64,000 nt of DNA. It comes from Sophora flavescens. Its lineage: Eukaryota > Streptophyta > Magnoliopsida > Fabales > Fabaceae. The position numbers were made by a program, and so were the translations under genes. The notes below the pieces were generated by a model. That model ran no database searches, was not told where the DNA came from, and saw only the letters and a list, made by a program, of their open reading frames with translations. The stretch lies in NCBI GenBank assembly GCA_030762895.1, contig CM061067.1, positions 50,431,667-50,495,666 of the forward strand, read 5' to 3'. The stretch's first letter is position 1. Every line of letters starts with the position of its first letter. Of this stretch, positions 11,936-21,440 are shown one piece after another.

Positions 11936-14660
11936 ATGGATATTCCGGAGAATCGAAAATGGATGTATCGTAGGTTGGATCGGAATAAACGTCTTAGGGA
12001 AGAGTATAGAGTTGGAGTGGGTGAGTTTATAGAGTTTGTTGTTAGCCAGGAGAGATTTATACGGTACGGCGGTGATCAATTGAGGTGTCCTTGCAAAAGA
12101 TGCAAGTGTCAATCTTTCAAAAGTGTGGATGGAGTTGTAGCCGATCTTTATGAGAAGGGCTTCATGCCTGATTACTATTGGTGGAGTAACCATGGTGAGA
12201 CGTTGCCTGACTTAAACCCGATTGTGGCTGAAGGTTCGTACTATGGAAGTGGTGACGGGAGGGAAGAATTGAATCCATACGAGAAGATGATAATGGATCA
12301 TGCTGGACCATCGGTTGGTGTTGTACTAGAAGAAGATGGGGGAGAAGATGGTTGAATGGGTTCCCAATACATAGAGGAGAATCCGAATCCCGAAGCTCAA
12401 AGATTCTATGATATCTTTGAGTCTTGCACGATCTCCATTGTGGGAAGGATGTCGGGAGTACACTGAGTTTTCGATGTGCATTTTATGGTTGAGTATCTAA
12501 TATGACTAGAATATGCAAGAAGGCTATTTTAATCGCCTCAAAGGTCGATGTCCAAGGCGTTGCCAGAAGGCAATCGGATGCCTACAAGTTTTTATCATGC
12601 TAAGAAGTCCGTGGAAAATTTGGGTCTGGGGTGTTTGAAAATTGATTGTTGCCCGAATGGATGTATGTTGTACTATAAGGATGATTCAGCGAAAAGCATA
12701 ACGTGTTGTCGATTTTGTGGTGCGGATCGGTATAAGACAACCACTAGGATGGGCATTGAGAAGAAGAGGTCGCTAAAAAAGATGTGGTACTTTCCGCTCG
12801 TGCCAAGACTTACAAGATTGTACTCTTCGATGGCCACTGCAGCTCACATGAGGTGGCATAGTGAGCATGAGAGGGAGCAAGATATCTTGTGTCATCCATC
12901 TGATGGAGAAGCTTGGAAGCATTTTGATAGGGTTCATATGGCATTTTCGCAGGACCCTCGCAATGTCTGATTGGGGTTATCTGCTGATGGATTTAATCCT
13001 TTTGGGCAGTCTGGAAAAGCATACTCTTGTTGGCCGGTTATCCTGACTCCGTACAATCTTCCCCCGGGGATGTGCATGAAGCGGGAGTTTATGTTCCTAA
13101 CAGTCATAATTCCGGGTCCGTCTAATCCAAAAGGTAAGATTGATGTGTACCTGCAGCCACTGATAGATGAGTTGACAATGTTGTGGAATGATAGTGTGTT
13201 GACATATGACGTATCTTTGAGGCAGAATTTCATCATGAAAGCAGCTTTAATGTGGACGATCAATGACTTTCCTGCTTATGGGATGATGTCGGGTTGGATG
13301 ACCGCGGGGAAGCTTGGATGACCAATATGTATGGAGCGATCGAAGGCATTCACGCTTAAAAACATTCGAAAGATCTCATATTTTGATTGTCATCATCAAT
13401 TCCTTCCAGAGGATCATCCTTATAGGCGGAACAAGAATGCATTCAAGAAGCGTTGTACGGAGAGAACACCGCCTCCACCACGTTTGACTGGTCCTAATGT
13501 ATGGCGCAGAGTACAGTACTTACCGCTCGTCCATGAAACCCAAGGAGAACATATTCCTGATTATGGCGTCAACCATAATTGGACAAAACAAAGTATATTT
13601 TGGAGGTTGCCGTATTGGAGGACGCAGCTACTCCGTCACAACATTGATGTCATGCATACTGAGAGGAATGTGTTTTTGAATGTGTTTGACACTGTGATGG
13701 ACATCAAGGGGAGGACAAAGGATACAAATAAAGCCCGATTGGACCTGGCTGACATTTGTAATCGGAAGGAGCTTGAGTTGCAAGACGGTGGTCATGGCAG
13801 ACTTATCAAACCGAAGGCAAGTTATACACTAAGCAAAGCACAGAAATTGGCCGTCTGTAAGTGGGTTAAAGAACTAAAGTTACCAGATGGGTATGCTTCC
13901 AATCTGGGTAGATGTGTTGACATTAAGGAAGCAAAGTTACATGGAATGAAGAGTCATGATTGCCACGTGTTCATGCAACGGTTGCTTCCAATTGCGTTCG
14001 ACGCATTACAAAGCAAATTTGGAACCCACTTGTTGAGCTTAGCCACTTTTTCAGGGGAGCTTACATCGACAACACTAAATGTGAATCAATTAAAGGATAT
14101 GGAAGTCAAGATACCCGTTTTGTTATGTAAGTCGGAGCAAATCTTCCCGCCGATTTTCTTTGATTCCATGGAACACCTGCCAGTTCATCTACCTTACGAA
14201 GCAAGAGTTGGTGGCCCACCCAATACTTGCTGGATGTATCCATTTGAGAGGTAAACAACATCAACTATTTTACTTAATACATATGAAATTCACGAACACG
14301 AGAGCGAGTAGTTTAGCTTTCCCTAAAACTAGTAATTATTTGTATGTATCCCTCTTTAATAGGTTCCTGCACTCCCTTAAACACAAAGTCAAGAACAAGG
14401 CACGAGTGGAGGGTTCCATTTGTGAAGCATACTTAGTAGAGGAGACTTCCACTTTTGCCTCTTATTACTATCCTGGACGAAGTTAACACGAGAAGGACAA
14501 GGATGCCTAGAAACGTTGATTCGGGCGAAGGATGTTCAACTAGTCCTCCTATATCAATATTCAACTATCCGGGAAGATTTAGTGGCAAATCAAAAGGATA
14601 TTTCTTGGAGCAAAGTGTGACATTAATGTCGCTCATCTCTGTATATCCTTCAAAATTGTG
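11936..14660 (+). pseudogene. CACTA-1 TNP2-like transposase (TnpD type), broken
   Basis: TNP2 is the catalytic transposase of CACTA elements. The first piece (11936-12355) is a transposase-associated domain starting MDIPENRKWMYRR with CPCKRCKC. After a degraded stretch (12356-12547), tnp2-family sequence runs in several pieces: 12548-12967 (GLGCLKIDCCPNGCMLYYKD, ITCCRFCGADRYK), 12971-13318 (FNPFGQSGKAYSCWPVIL, YNLPPGMCMK) and 13331-14250 (LPYWRTQLLRHNIDVMHTER, YTLSKAQK). The last piece runs into a DUF4218-like block ending CWMYPFER. A phase-consistent intron (14251-14362) joins it to FLHSLKHKVKNKARVEGS. Breaks fall near 12356, 12970, 13320 and 14480. Key tnp2 regions are visible, but no single frame spans them. 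Confidence 0.9.
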
Positions 14661-14954
14661 AAGAGGTGGCGCCATATTTAGAGTAAGTTTCTACAACGTC
14701 TTTAATAAGTTCAATTGACATTTATTATTATTAATCGTCCTGCTGTTAATCTCCCATATGTAGGATGTACGGCAATTTTCTAAGGGATCTCCAACCTGAC
14801 ATTTCAAATGATCAGGTTGATCGAGAAATTACTTCTCACTTTGCTACGTGGTTCAGTAAATATGTAGGTTAAGCATCTTCATTTTTTGAAGCATACATTT
14901 TATCTCCTTAAATATATAGCATGTATAAGAATAATATAATATTTGATTGTTTAG

Positions 14955-15683
14955 GTACTAGATCCAGAAAACAATGTTCAAAATCCATTGTTGACAAATT
15001 TGGCATGGGGGCCTAACAGATGGGTTACATCATGGAATACTTATTTTATAAATGGATATAAATTTAACACAAAAACATGGAATGAAGGAATGCAAACGTG
15101 TAACTATGGTGTTTGTGTGCGAGCCACTGATGGCAATGTAGAGGATGATTTCTATGGGGTTCTAACTGACATCCTTGAACTCGATTATACCGGTTTCCCC
15201 GTGATGAAATTAGTTATCTTCAAGTGTGATTGGTTTGATCCTACTCTTGACGTAGGGACAAAAATAGATAAAAATTATGGTATTGTTCAAGTTAGGCTGT
15301 CTCGAAGGTATAATAAGGCGTATGACCCATTCATTTTTTCACAACAGGCAGAGCAGGTTTATTACTCGCCATATCCCGAAGGACATCATGGCTGGTTGGG
15401 TGTTACTAAGATAAAGGCTCGCGGTATAATTACTGATAATGTAATCAACCAGCCTGAAAAAGATGCTCCGTACCAAGATGATGAGTTTTCAAGACCCCAC
15501 GTACCGTTGCAAATTACGCCGGACATTATTGTTAATTCTCTGGCAGACATTTCCGGAAATGGGGAAGAAGTTGAAAGAGAGTTAATGGATCAATCCGAGT
15601 TGGACGCATCTAGCGAAGGTACATTCCGATCAAGTGATACTGATGAGACTGAGGGTGAATTTAGTGACGGAGATTCTACTTAG
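14955..15683 (+). CDS. CACTA-1 TNP2 C-terminal exon, DUF4216-like
   Basis: This open exon follows an acceptor (TTGTTTAG) and starts VLDPENNVQNPLLTNLAWGP. The middle reads NYGVCVRATDGNVEDDFYGV and LVIFKCDWFDP, the pattern of the DUF4216 module at the C-terminus of tnp2 transposases. An acidic Ser/Asp/Glu tail ends at TAG. An additional exon at about 14764-14866 (DVRQFSKGS) belongs upstream but is interrupted by stops. The gene lies about 110 bp upstream of the TNPA-like gene on the same strand, the usual CACTA gene order. The exon looks intact, although the upstream frame is broken. Confidence 0.8.
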   Translation, partial: VLDPENNVQNPLLTNLAWGPNRWVTSWNTYFINGYKFNTKTWNEGMQTCNYGVCVRATDGNVEDDFYGVLTDILELDYTGFPVMKLVIFKCDWFDPTLDVGTKIDKNYGIVQVRLSRRYNKAYDPFIFSQQAEQVYYSPYPEGHHGWLGVTKIKARGIITDNVINQPEKDAPYQDDEFSRPHVPLQITPDIIVNSLADISGNGEEVERELMDQSELDASSEGTFRSSDTDETEGEFSDGDST

Positions 15684-15793
15684 GTAATTTATTTATGTCA
15701 TAATTCATTGTGTGAATGTCATTCTACTTATTAGGTAATTTATTTTTGTATTATTTACACTGTTGTGTAATCATATTTTCATTTTTTTCACAG

Positions 15794-17527
15794 ATGGCAG
15801 ATTCCTCCAGAGGTAGGGGTCGTCGTGGAGGTCGTGCTGCGAGAGTCCCTTCGCCGGCCGACCCACAGCCTTCAGATCGAGACCATCCTACCAGCACCTC
15901 TGTTGACGGGACACCTCAGGGTGATGGAGTTGCACCCCCCACCCATCCTCATGTGGTCGGGACACAGGCTGCACCCTCATCATCCACACCTACGACGATA
16001 GGACCATCATCATCATCGGGACAGGAGAGTCGTGGTCCATCCGACAGGAGGATTCTTCTTATCCCCAGGGGGGATAACGAGTATGCTAATTTAATTTTTT
16101 AATATATATAAAGTATCGTTAATTTCTATTTACTTGTTTTTAAAATTTAATTATAACATTTATTAATGCTCTAATTTTGCTGCAGCTTTCTGCCCGCGAA
16201 GGGCCCTTCTGATTCGATATCGAAGATCCTGCGACGCAAGTTTGATGGTCCATGGCCTACATGGAAGGCCATCCCACTGGGCCATAGGGATCAGTTGTTT
16301 CTAGAGTTTAAGGTAACAGTTTATTAAGTTTTTTAAATTAAATTTACATTATATATATGTACACACGAATTTCCTAACAACTGTAAGTTGCAGAAAGAGT
16401 ATAGGTGGGACTTAGCTTTAGAGGCTCTCGTCAGGGACATATTTGAGCATAAAGGCTCACTAATTATGAAGAATCTGATGAACAAGCTGAGGAAGGGGCG
16501 GAATAAGGGGAGGTGGGTGGATCCTGAGATCAAGAGGCAGCTGGACCAAGATCTTGGGCTACCGAGAAGTTCCAGAGAGATCCAGGCGCAGCTCTCGGCG
16601 TGATCGAGCTTCTAATGGTGGCGCATGTGCTTGGACCGGTGGGTCTAAATCAGCCGCCGCCCCTACGACGAGCTGGGTAATACATTAAACTTTTGACTTA
16701 ATATACTATTTAATTAATTAGTTTTCATTTTTAATTATTCTTATGAATTTAATATTATATTATTCTGTGCAGAAAGCACGAAACAATGCGACCCCGACTG
16801 CTATGGAGTTGGTGGAGAGGACGAAGAAGTTGAAGTCGGGGACATGGGTCAACGACAAGGCCCGTAACTATGCTGTAAGCAAAAAAATAATTTAGTGTTT
16901 ACTTGTAATTTATTATAAATGATTTGTTAATATTGGATATAATTATTTTAACTAAATCTATTCAACTATACTTTGTAGGCGGGCTTCAACGAGAAGAAGG
17001 ATGATGCCATATCACGTGCCTCACAGTCACAAGATGAGGCTTTGACTGGTGATGGCTGCTCTCCTGTCTCCGTCGACGATAATGCCATTTATTTGGAGGT
17101 CGTCGGGGGTAGGAACAAGAAGGGGCACGTGTATGGCCTCGGACACCTGGGTAGGAACAAGAAGGGAGCCGAGTTCATCGCTTCATCGTCCGGCACGCCT
17201 GCTCCTTGCTGCGTCGATACCGTCCCTCAGGAGCAGTTCCACCAAATGCAGGACACCATCACGCAGCTGAATGCGGAGCTTCGGGATAAGAGCGAGAGAG
17301 AGCAGCAGATGGCGAACCAGATTGCACAGTTGACTCGGGCACACCAGCAGCTGATGCAGGCGAGCATCGAGAAGGGCCAGACACTGCGGCTAGTGTTGGA
17401 GCAGATGAGGATCCAGACTCCAGTTGCTCAGGATGATGCTCTGACGGTTGTGCCACCTGCTGCCGCTCCTCCAGTTCCGCCGCCCGGCTCCATCGATGTC
17501 TGCTCTGCGCAGAGGACGATCAGCTAG
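15794..17527 (+). pseudogene. CACTA-1 TNPA-like protein, five exons, one frameshift
   Basis: TNPA-type proteins bind the subterminal repeats and help transposition. Exons, from splice sites and phase: 15794-16080 (starts MADSSRGRGRRGGRAARVPS; Ser/Pro-rich), 16186-16312 (FLPAKGPSDSISKILRRKFD), 16394-16676 (YRWDLALEALVRDIFEHKG, GRWVDPEIKRQ), 16773-16874 (MELVERTKKLKSGTWVNDKA) and 16979-17527 (EVVGGRNKKGHVYGLGHLG and a Gln/Glu-rich coiled-coil-like tail). Exons 1, 2, 4 and 5 keep phase. Exon 3 is 283 bp (3n+1), and its frame shifts near 16570-16590, after which RASNGGACAWTGGSKSAA reads on. It is homologous to the TNPA gene of CACTA-2 (FLPCKRAAS..., RASEKGGSLHTGGS). Confidence 0.85.
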
Positions 17528-17789
17528 CAGACGTCGGTGGTACGGACGCTGAGGATGATTGGATTCCTCCATCTCCCCCTCATCATGACTGATTTTCTCT
17601 TTCCATATTTTTGACTTTAAACGATTCTTGTACGACATTTTGGATTATTCTTTTTATATATATTTATTATTTTTTATGATTGTATATTTCATAAGTTATT
17701 TGGTGTGTTTTATTAGTAATTTTTTTAACGTTTAAAGAAAATCAGAAAAAATTATTATAAAAATTAAAATTAAAAAAATTTAATAATAA

Positions 17790-18175
17790 CCAGTTTAGCG
17801 ACCGAATTAGAAACCAATAATTCGGTCGCTAAACTTTATTTAAGATTTACAGATGATGTATAGCGACCGAAAATCCGTCGCTAATATAGGTTAACAGTAA
17901 CCAAAATTAGCGACCGAATTAGCAACCGATTATCGGTCTCTAAAAATGGTTACCCAAAAAATGCGACCAACCTAATAGCGACCGATTATTATTATATAGC
18001 GACCGAATTTACGGTCGCTAATTAGCGACCGAAATAATAATTCGGTAGCTAAAACCTTAGCGACCAGGTATTCAGCTACCATCATAAATCGGTCTCTGAT
18101 TCGGTCGCTAAAACAAATAGCGACCGATTTACATGGTTTAGCGACCGAAACTTACGGTCGCTAAACAATTGTTTT
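17790..18175. repeat. CACTA-1 right subterminal repeats
   Basis: This mirrors the left end with dense GCGACCGAA / TTCGGTCGCTA motifs in both orientations, for example TAGCGACCGAATTTACGGTC near 17997. They lie between the TNPA stop and the TTTTTTTGTAGTG terminus. Confidence 0.9.
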
Positions 18176-18184
18176 TTTGTAGTG

Positions 18185-18860
18185 TACTACAAAACATTAG
18201 TGCATAAATAATCAACTATGTGAGTAAGAGTTATTGGTAAAGGTTGCTTACCCTGTGAATTGCATTGAGCTAACACCTTGCTGCCTGGGACCATTAGGCA
18301 TAATTGTCTGGAGATTATAATGATTGTTCTGATTATCATATAACGGGGAATACCTATACAATGAGGGAAACCATTTATTATAATGAATATGTTGTCATGT
18401 TCAATAAATGGCTATATATATCAAAACGGAAGATGTGAAGGTCAATGATTTGATACGTAGGAGGCGCTGAAAATCCCGAGCCAAAGGGGTTATTTGTAGT
18501 CACAAGTGGACTAGGTTGTGGATGATAACGAGAGTACATTGCAGGCCTATATATATCCATAAAATTAAATTAGACTTTCAACAGCTTAAGATAACATAAT
18601 CATGAACTGAATTGAAAGTTAGTTAATTTTCCATAATGTAATTATAAAAATAGATAAATAATATAAATAAAAAGTGTACACAGAATTAAGAACTGCGGGT
18701 GTAGGCTGCATGAGTGTATAACCATGTTGATGAAGGGGTATGTATGGTTCCGACCTAAAACAAAAATCAACAAACACGCTTGATACTTTATGCTGATTTA
18801 TAATTTTGACAAAAAAAAAAAAAGATGAAATATTAGTCTACCCAGGAAACATTGGATTGA
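18185..18860. repeat. Segmental duplication, copy 2 (right part)
   Basis: The duplicate resumes directly after the CACTA-1 target duplication (TACTACAAAACATTAG) and follows 6758-7545 of copy 1 until the two diverge near 18860/7546. It contains the host-gene exons at 18252-18754. Confidence 0.85.
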
Positions 18861-19136
18861 CAGAAAACATAGAATTTTGAGATTGTAAATCGAAAATCTT
18901 CTGCATTCCAGAGGGATGGTCAACTTGATGCAGCTGAGTATTGAATGACTGGGGTGGCCTGGATAAAAAATAAATAGTTCACGGATTTAATTAATTTGTT
19001 AATTAACTTTTAATCGAGTAAATGCTAACATAATACAATATTACAATACCAGCAAGCATAGGAATCAGACTGCATGTAGCTGGGGTTGTATTGTGACTCA
19101 TGGACATTAGGTGCAGAGAATTGGTTGTGTTCGGCA
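18252..19136 (-). CDS. Unidentified host gene, 3' exon cluster (five exons)
   Basis: I do not recognise the product. Reading from high to low coordinates, the exons are 19050-19136 (AEHNQFSAPNVHESQYNPSY), 18842-18958 (PPQSFNTQLHQVDHPSGMQK), 18680-18754 (SEPYIPLHQHGYTLMQPTP), 18457-18546 (PAMYSRYHPQPSPLVTTNNP) and 18252-18353 (YSPLYDNQNNHYNLQTIMPN, ending MQFTG). Each has AG/GT borders. The first four end with two bases of a codon completed by the first base of the next exon, so all junctions are phase-consistent. The encoded segment is rich in Gln, Asn, Pro, Ser and Tyr, as in low-complexity tails of regulatory proteins. No terminal exon is assigned. The last two exons and part of the third are duplicated in decayed form at 6886-7425. 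Confidence 0.6.
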
Positions 19137-19469
19137 CTACAGTTCAAAATTCATAATCAAATGAGCATCATTATGAACATAAGGAACATATAGGGAAACA
19201 TATTTAATTACAAGCTTATAAAACTAATGGAGTCAGTCCCATCTTGGCAGTTTGGTTATTATGAAGAGAGAGTAGGACTGTAATTTGATCTCCAAGAATA
19301 CTCTCCTTCTCACTTTCTCTTATCCTATTCCCCACACTTTTTCATCCGTTAATAGTAAGACTTTTATAAAATGAACTTGTCTCTAAGTGAAAAGCATAAA
19401 TATGAGTGTTAAACCTCTAGTACTGACTTCATATATAGTAGATGAGCATGTAACATATGAATAAGTACA

Positions 19470-19930
19470 TGGTCATAAATTTGAATTTTAACTAAGCTAA
19501 TTACTTGAGGTCCTGATATAAAATATATCTTAATGAATCTTCTAGTCTCAACATAGGTGATTTATCTTCTTTTTTTTATAAGAAAAAAGTTTAGATTGGG
19601 AGAAGGCACGCCCCCTTACAAGGCCAATGAATACCACCAACCTAAACGAGGATTTATAGCGGAATTTACATATTGCCTACCAACAGGAGGGATCTAGGAA
19701 TCGAACCCAAGTCACAGTTAGTGTGAGCGGAATGCTTGACCAGATGTGCCAACCAACAGTGAAATGAATAATCTTGTCATATCATCTTTCAAACACACTC
19801 CATTAAATATAAGCAGCTTTTAAATATTAATTTATTATTAATTAATACGAACCTCATATATTTATTAATATTAAATAGAACTGTTTTCGTAATGCATGAA
19901 TAATCGTTAATCAATCAACATAATCAAGGA
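19470..19930. repeat. Old duplication, first copy
   Basis: Outside the SINE, this segment shares order and sequence with 20225-20390 plus 27370-27650: TTATCTT, CACTCCATTAAA, CTTTTAAATATTAATTTATT, then TTTATTAATATTAAATA. The second copy has since gained a LINE (with CACTA-2 inside it) and a MITE. No gene is seen. Confidence 0.6.
19570..19760 (-). mobile_element. tRNA-derived SINE
   Basis: Read on the minus strand, this roughly 190-bp element begins ACTGTTGGTTGGCACATCTG (A-box-like). It has a perfect pol III B-box GGTTCGATTCC (19697-19707) about 60 bp from the start, and ends in an A-rich tail next to CTTCTTTTTTTT on the plus strand. A related, older duplicate of the flanks near 20310-20350 lacks it, consistent with an insertion. 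The exact target duplication is not clear. Confidence 0.75.
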
Positions 19931-20060
19931 CAGATATAAAAAACACATCACACGGGGGCCTTATGTGTGTATGGAAAATAGTCTTTGGTAAGGTATTTTT
20001 TTAGAAGAAAAAAATTACATATGTATAACTAATTTTACAAAATATATTGAAACACAAGCA

Positions 20061-20152
20061 TTACTGCCCCTTGGCTGGGATTTTCCTTTGTTATACATGG
20101 AATGAGTGCTCCGTACTCCTTTTAATATATCTTTTTGATTCATAAAAATAAA
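20061..20152 (+). mobile_element. 5'-truncated LINE 3' end with 24-bp target duplication
   Basis: The 92-bp insert reads TTACTGCCCCTTGGCTGGGA and later CTCCTTTTAATATATCTTTT before an A-rich tail, which is the style of plant L1 3' ends. It lies between two perfect copies of a 24-bp repeat (20037-20060 and 20153-20176) containing AAATATATTGAAACACAAGC. Length and structure fit target-primed reverse transcription. Confidence 0.8.
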
Positions 20153-20390
20153 ACAAAATATATTGAAACACAAGCACCCATACTTGCTCCCCAAATTCAT
20201 CCTTGAGCAAAATTACAAATATCGATTGACTAAATTTGATAGATGGACATAAGTTTGATTTTTAAATATGCAAATATAAGAAATGCTTTTATAGGCCGGT
20301 CTTCTGTCTCGACGTATGTAATTTATCTTTAATTGAACCAAAAAAATAATAGTCTTATCATAAATTCTTTAAAACACTCCATTAAAGAAC

Positions 20391-20762
20391 CTTAACCTCT
20401 TCAATATGAGCTTATTAGGTAAGTGGAGATTGAGACTTCTAGTTGAGAGAGGAGCTTGCTGGGAACATTTGATAAGGTTCAGATACGGTGTCCTAGGAAC
20501 TGTTGTTGATTCTAGTAGGTGGTCAACTAGAAATTCTTCACAGTGGTGGAGAGATCTGTTAGGGATTGAACTTGGACTTCCATCTAATCCGCAATGGTTT
20601 TCAAAAGAGATTAGAAGGAAGGTTGGGAATGGTAGAGGTACATCATATTGGCATGAAAATTGGTTCGGGAGCTCTCCTTTAAAAGAGGAGTTCCCTCGTC
20701 TTTTCTCATTGTCGGAACAGAGTAATGATGTGATAGCTGACATGGGTTGGTGGGATGGTGAT
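20391..20762 (+). pseudogene. LINE ORF2 fragment, upstream part (split by CACTA-2)
   Basis: The open frame reads NMSLLGKWRLRLLVERGACW, then SQWWRDLLGIELGLP and FSKEIRRKVGNGRGTSYWHE. This is the linker between the RT and zinc-binding domains of plant L1-type LINEs. The element is 5'-truncated. The frame runs to GWWDGD at 20762, where CACTA-2 is inserted, and resumes in the same frame at 25828. Confidence 0.9.
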
Positions 20763-20779
20763 CACTACAAGAATTTTCG

Positions 20780-21065
20780 CTGTTTCCCAGGCCTATGGCC
20801 CTGGGAAATCCATAAAATCCGTGGGAAAATACACATTTCCCAGGGATGACCCGCGGATTTAGATCCCTCGATTTTCAGCTGGTCGGAAACGTTTCCCACG
20901 GGTATGCCCTGGGAAATACCCCATGATTCTGACCTTGGGAAATTTCCCAGGATATATCCTCGGGAAATATTTCCAGGGTTCTATCCCTGGGAAATATTTC
21001 CCAGGGATTCCCAGGGTTCTAACCCTGGGAAATTTCCCAGGGATATATCCCTGGGAAATATATGT
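20780..21065. repeat. CACTA-2 left subterminal repeats
   Basis: CCCTGGGAAAT and its complement ATTTCCCAGGG recur at roughly 20-40-bp intervals in both orientations, for example TTTCCCAGGGATATATCCCT near 21030. They are probably sites recognised by the element's own TNPA-like protein, by analogy with En/Spm. Confidence 0.9.
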
Positions 21066-21440
21066 TTTGTTTAAATTTATACATTAATTTATGGGAAATA
21101 TATGTTTCAATTATAAAACCTTATATACATTAATTTATGTTAAAGTGGATAAATAAATAATTATTATTTTTATATGAATGCATCAACAAAGAAATTAACA
21201 TCATAATTCAAGCAAACAATTTGTTCAACACAAAATGTTATTCAAGTCATATTTGTTCAACGAAAAAATTATTTCAACCCATAATAAACATGATAAGTAA
21301 AATAAACTAAGAATCCCCATTATAAGGATCCTCAACAAAATGGTCAAGAGAGTCGTTGTCTTCCTGAGCACGCTGGGTCGTCTGACTAGGTTTGCCGTTC
21401 TTTGTGGGGGCTCTTTGCTTGCAATCGTCGCTTGTCTCCA

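Larger units (their letters stand above)
8676..18184 (+). mobile_element. CACTA-1: autonomous-type CACTA transposon (decayed)
   Basis: The 9.5-kb element starts CACTACAAAAAAAA and ends TTTTTTTGTAGTG. It is flanked by a perfect 3-bp target duplication TAC (8673-8675 and 18185-18187). Removing the element and one TAC gives TTTCATACTACAAAAC, exactly the sequence at 6750-6765 in the unoccupied duplicate. It carries the two classical CACTA genes in the same direction: TNP2-like transposase pieces with DUF4218 and DUF4216 (11936-15683), and a TNPA-like gene (15794-17527). Subterminal GCGACCGAA repeats lie at both ends. Frameshifts break both genes, so it is probably no longer self-sufficient. Confidence 0.96.

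Noticed and set aside
19690..19760. Genuine tRNA gene suggested by GGTTCGATTCC
   Set aside because: The A-box is imperfect, there is no cloverleaf with acceptor stem, and an A-rich tail follows; it fits a SINE head.
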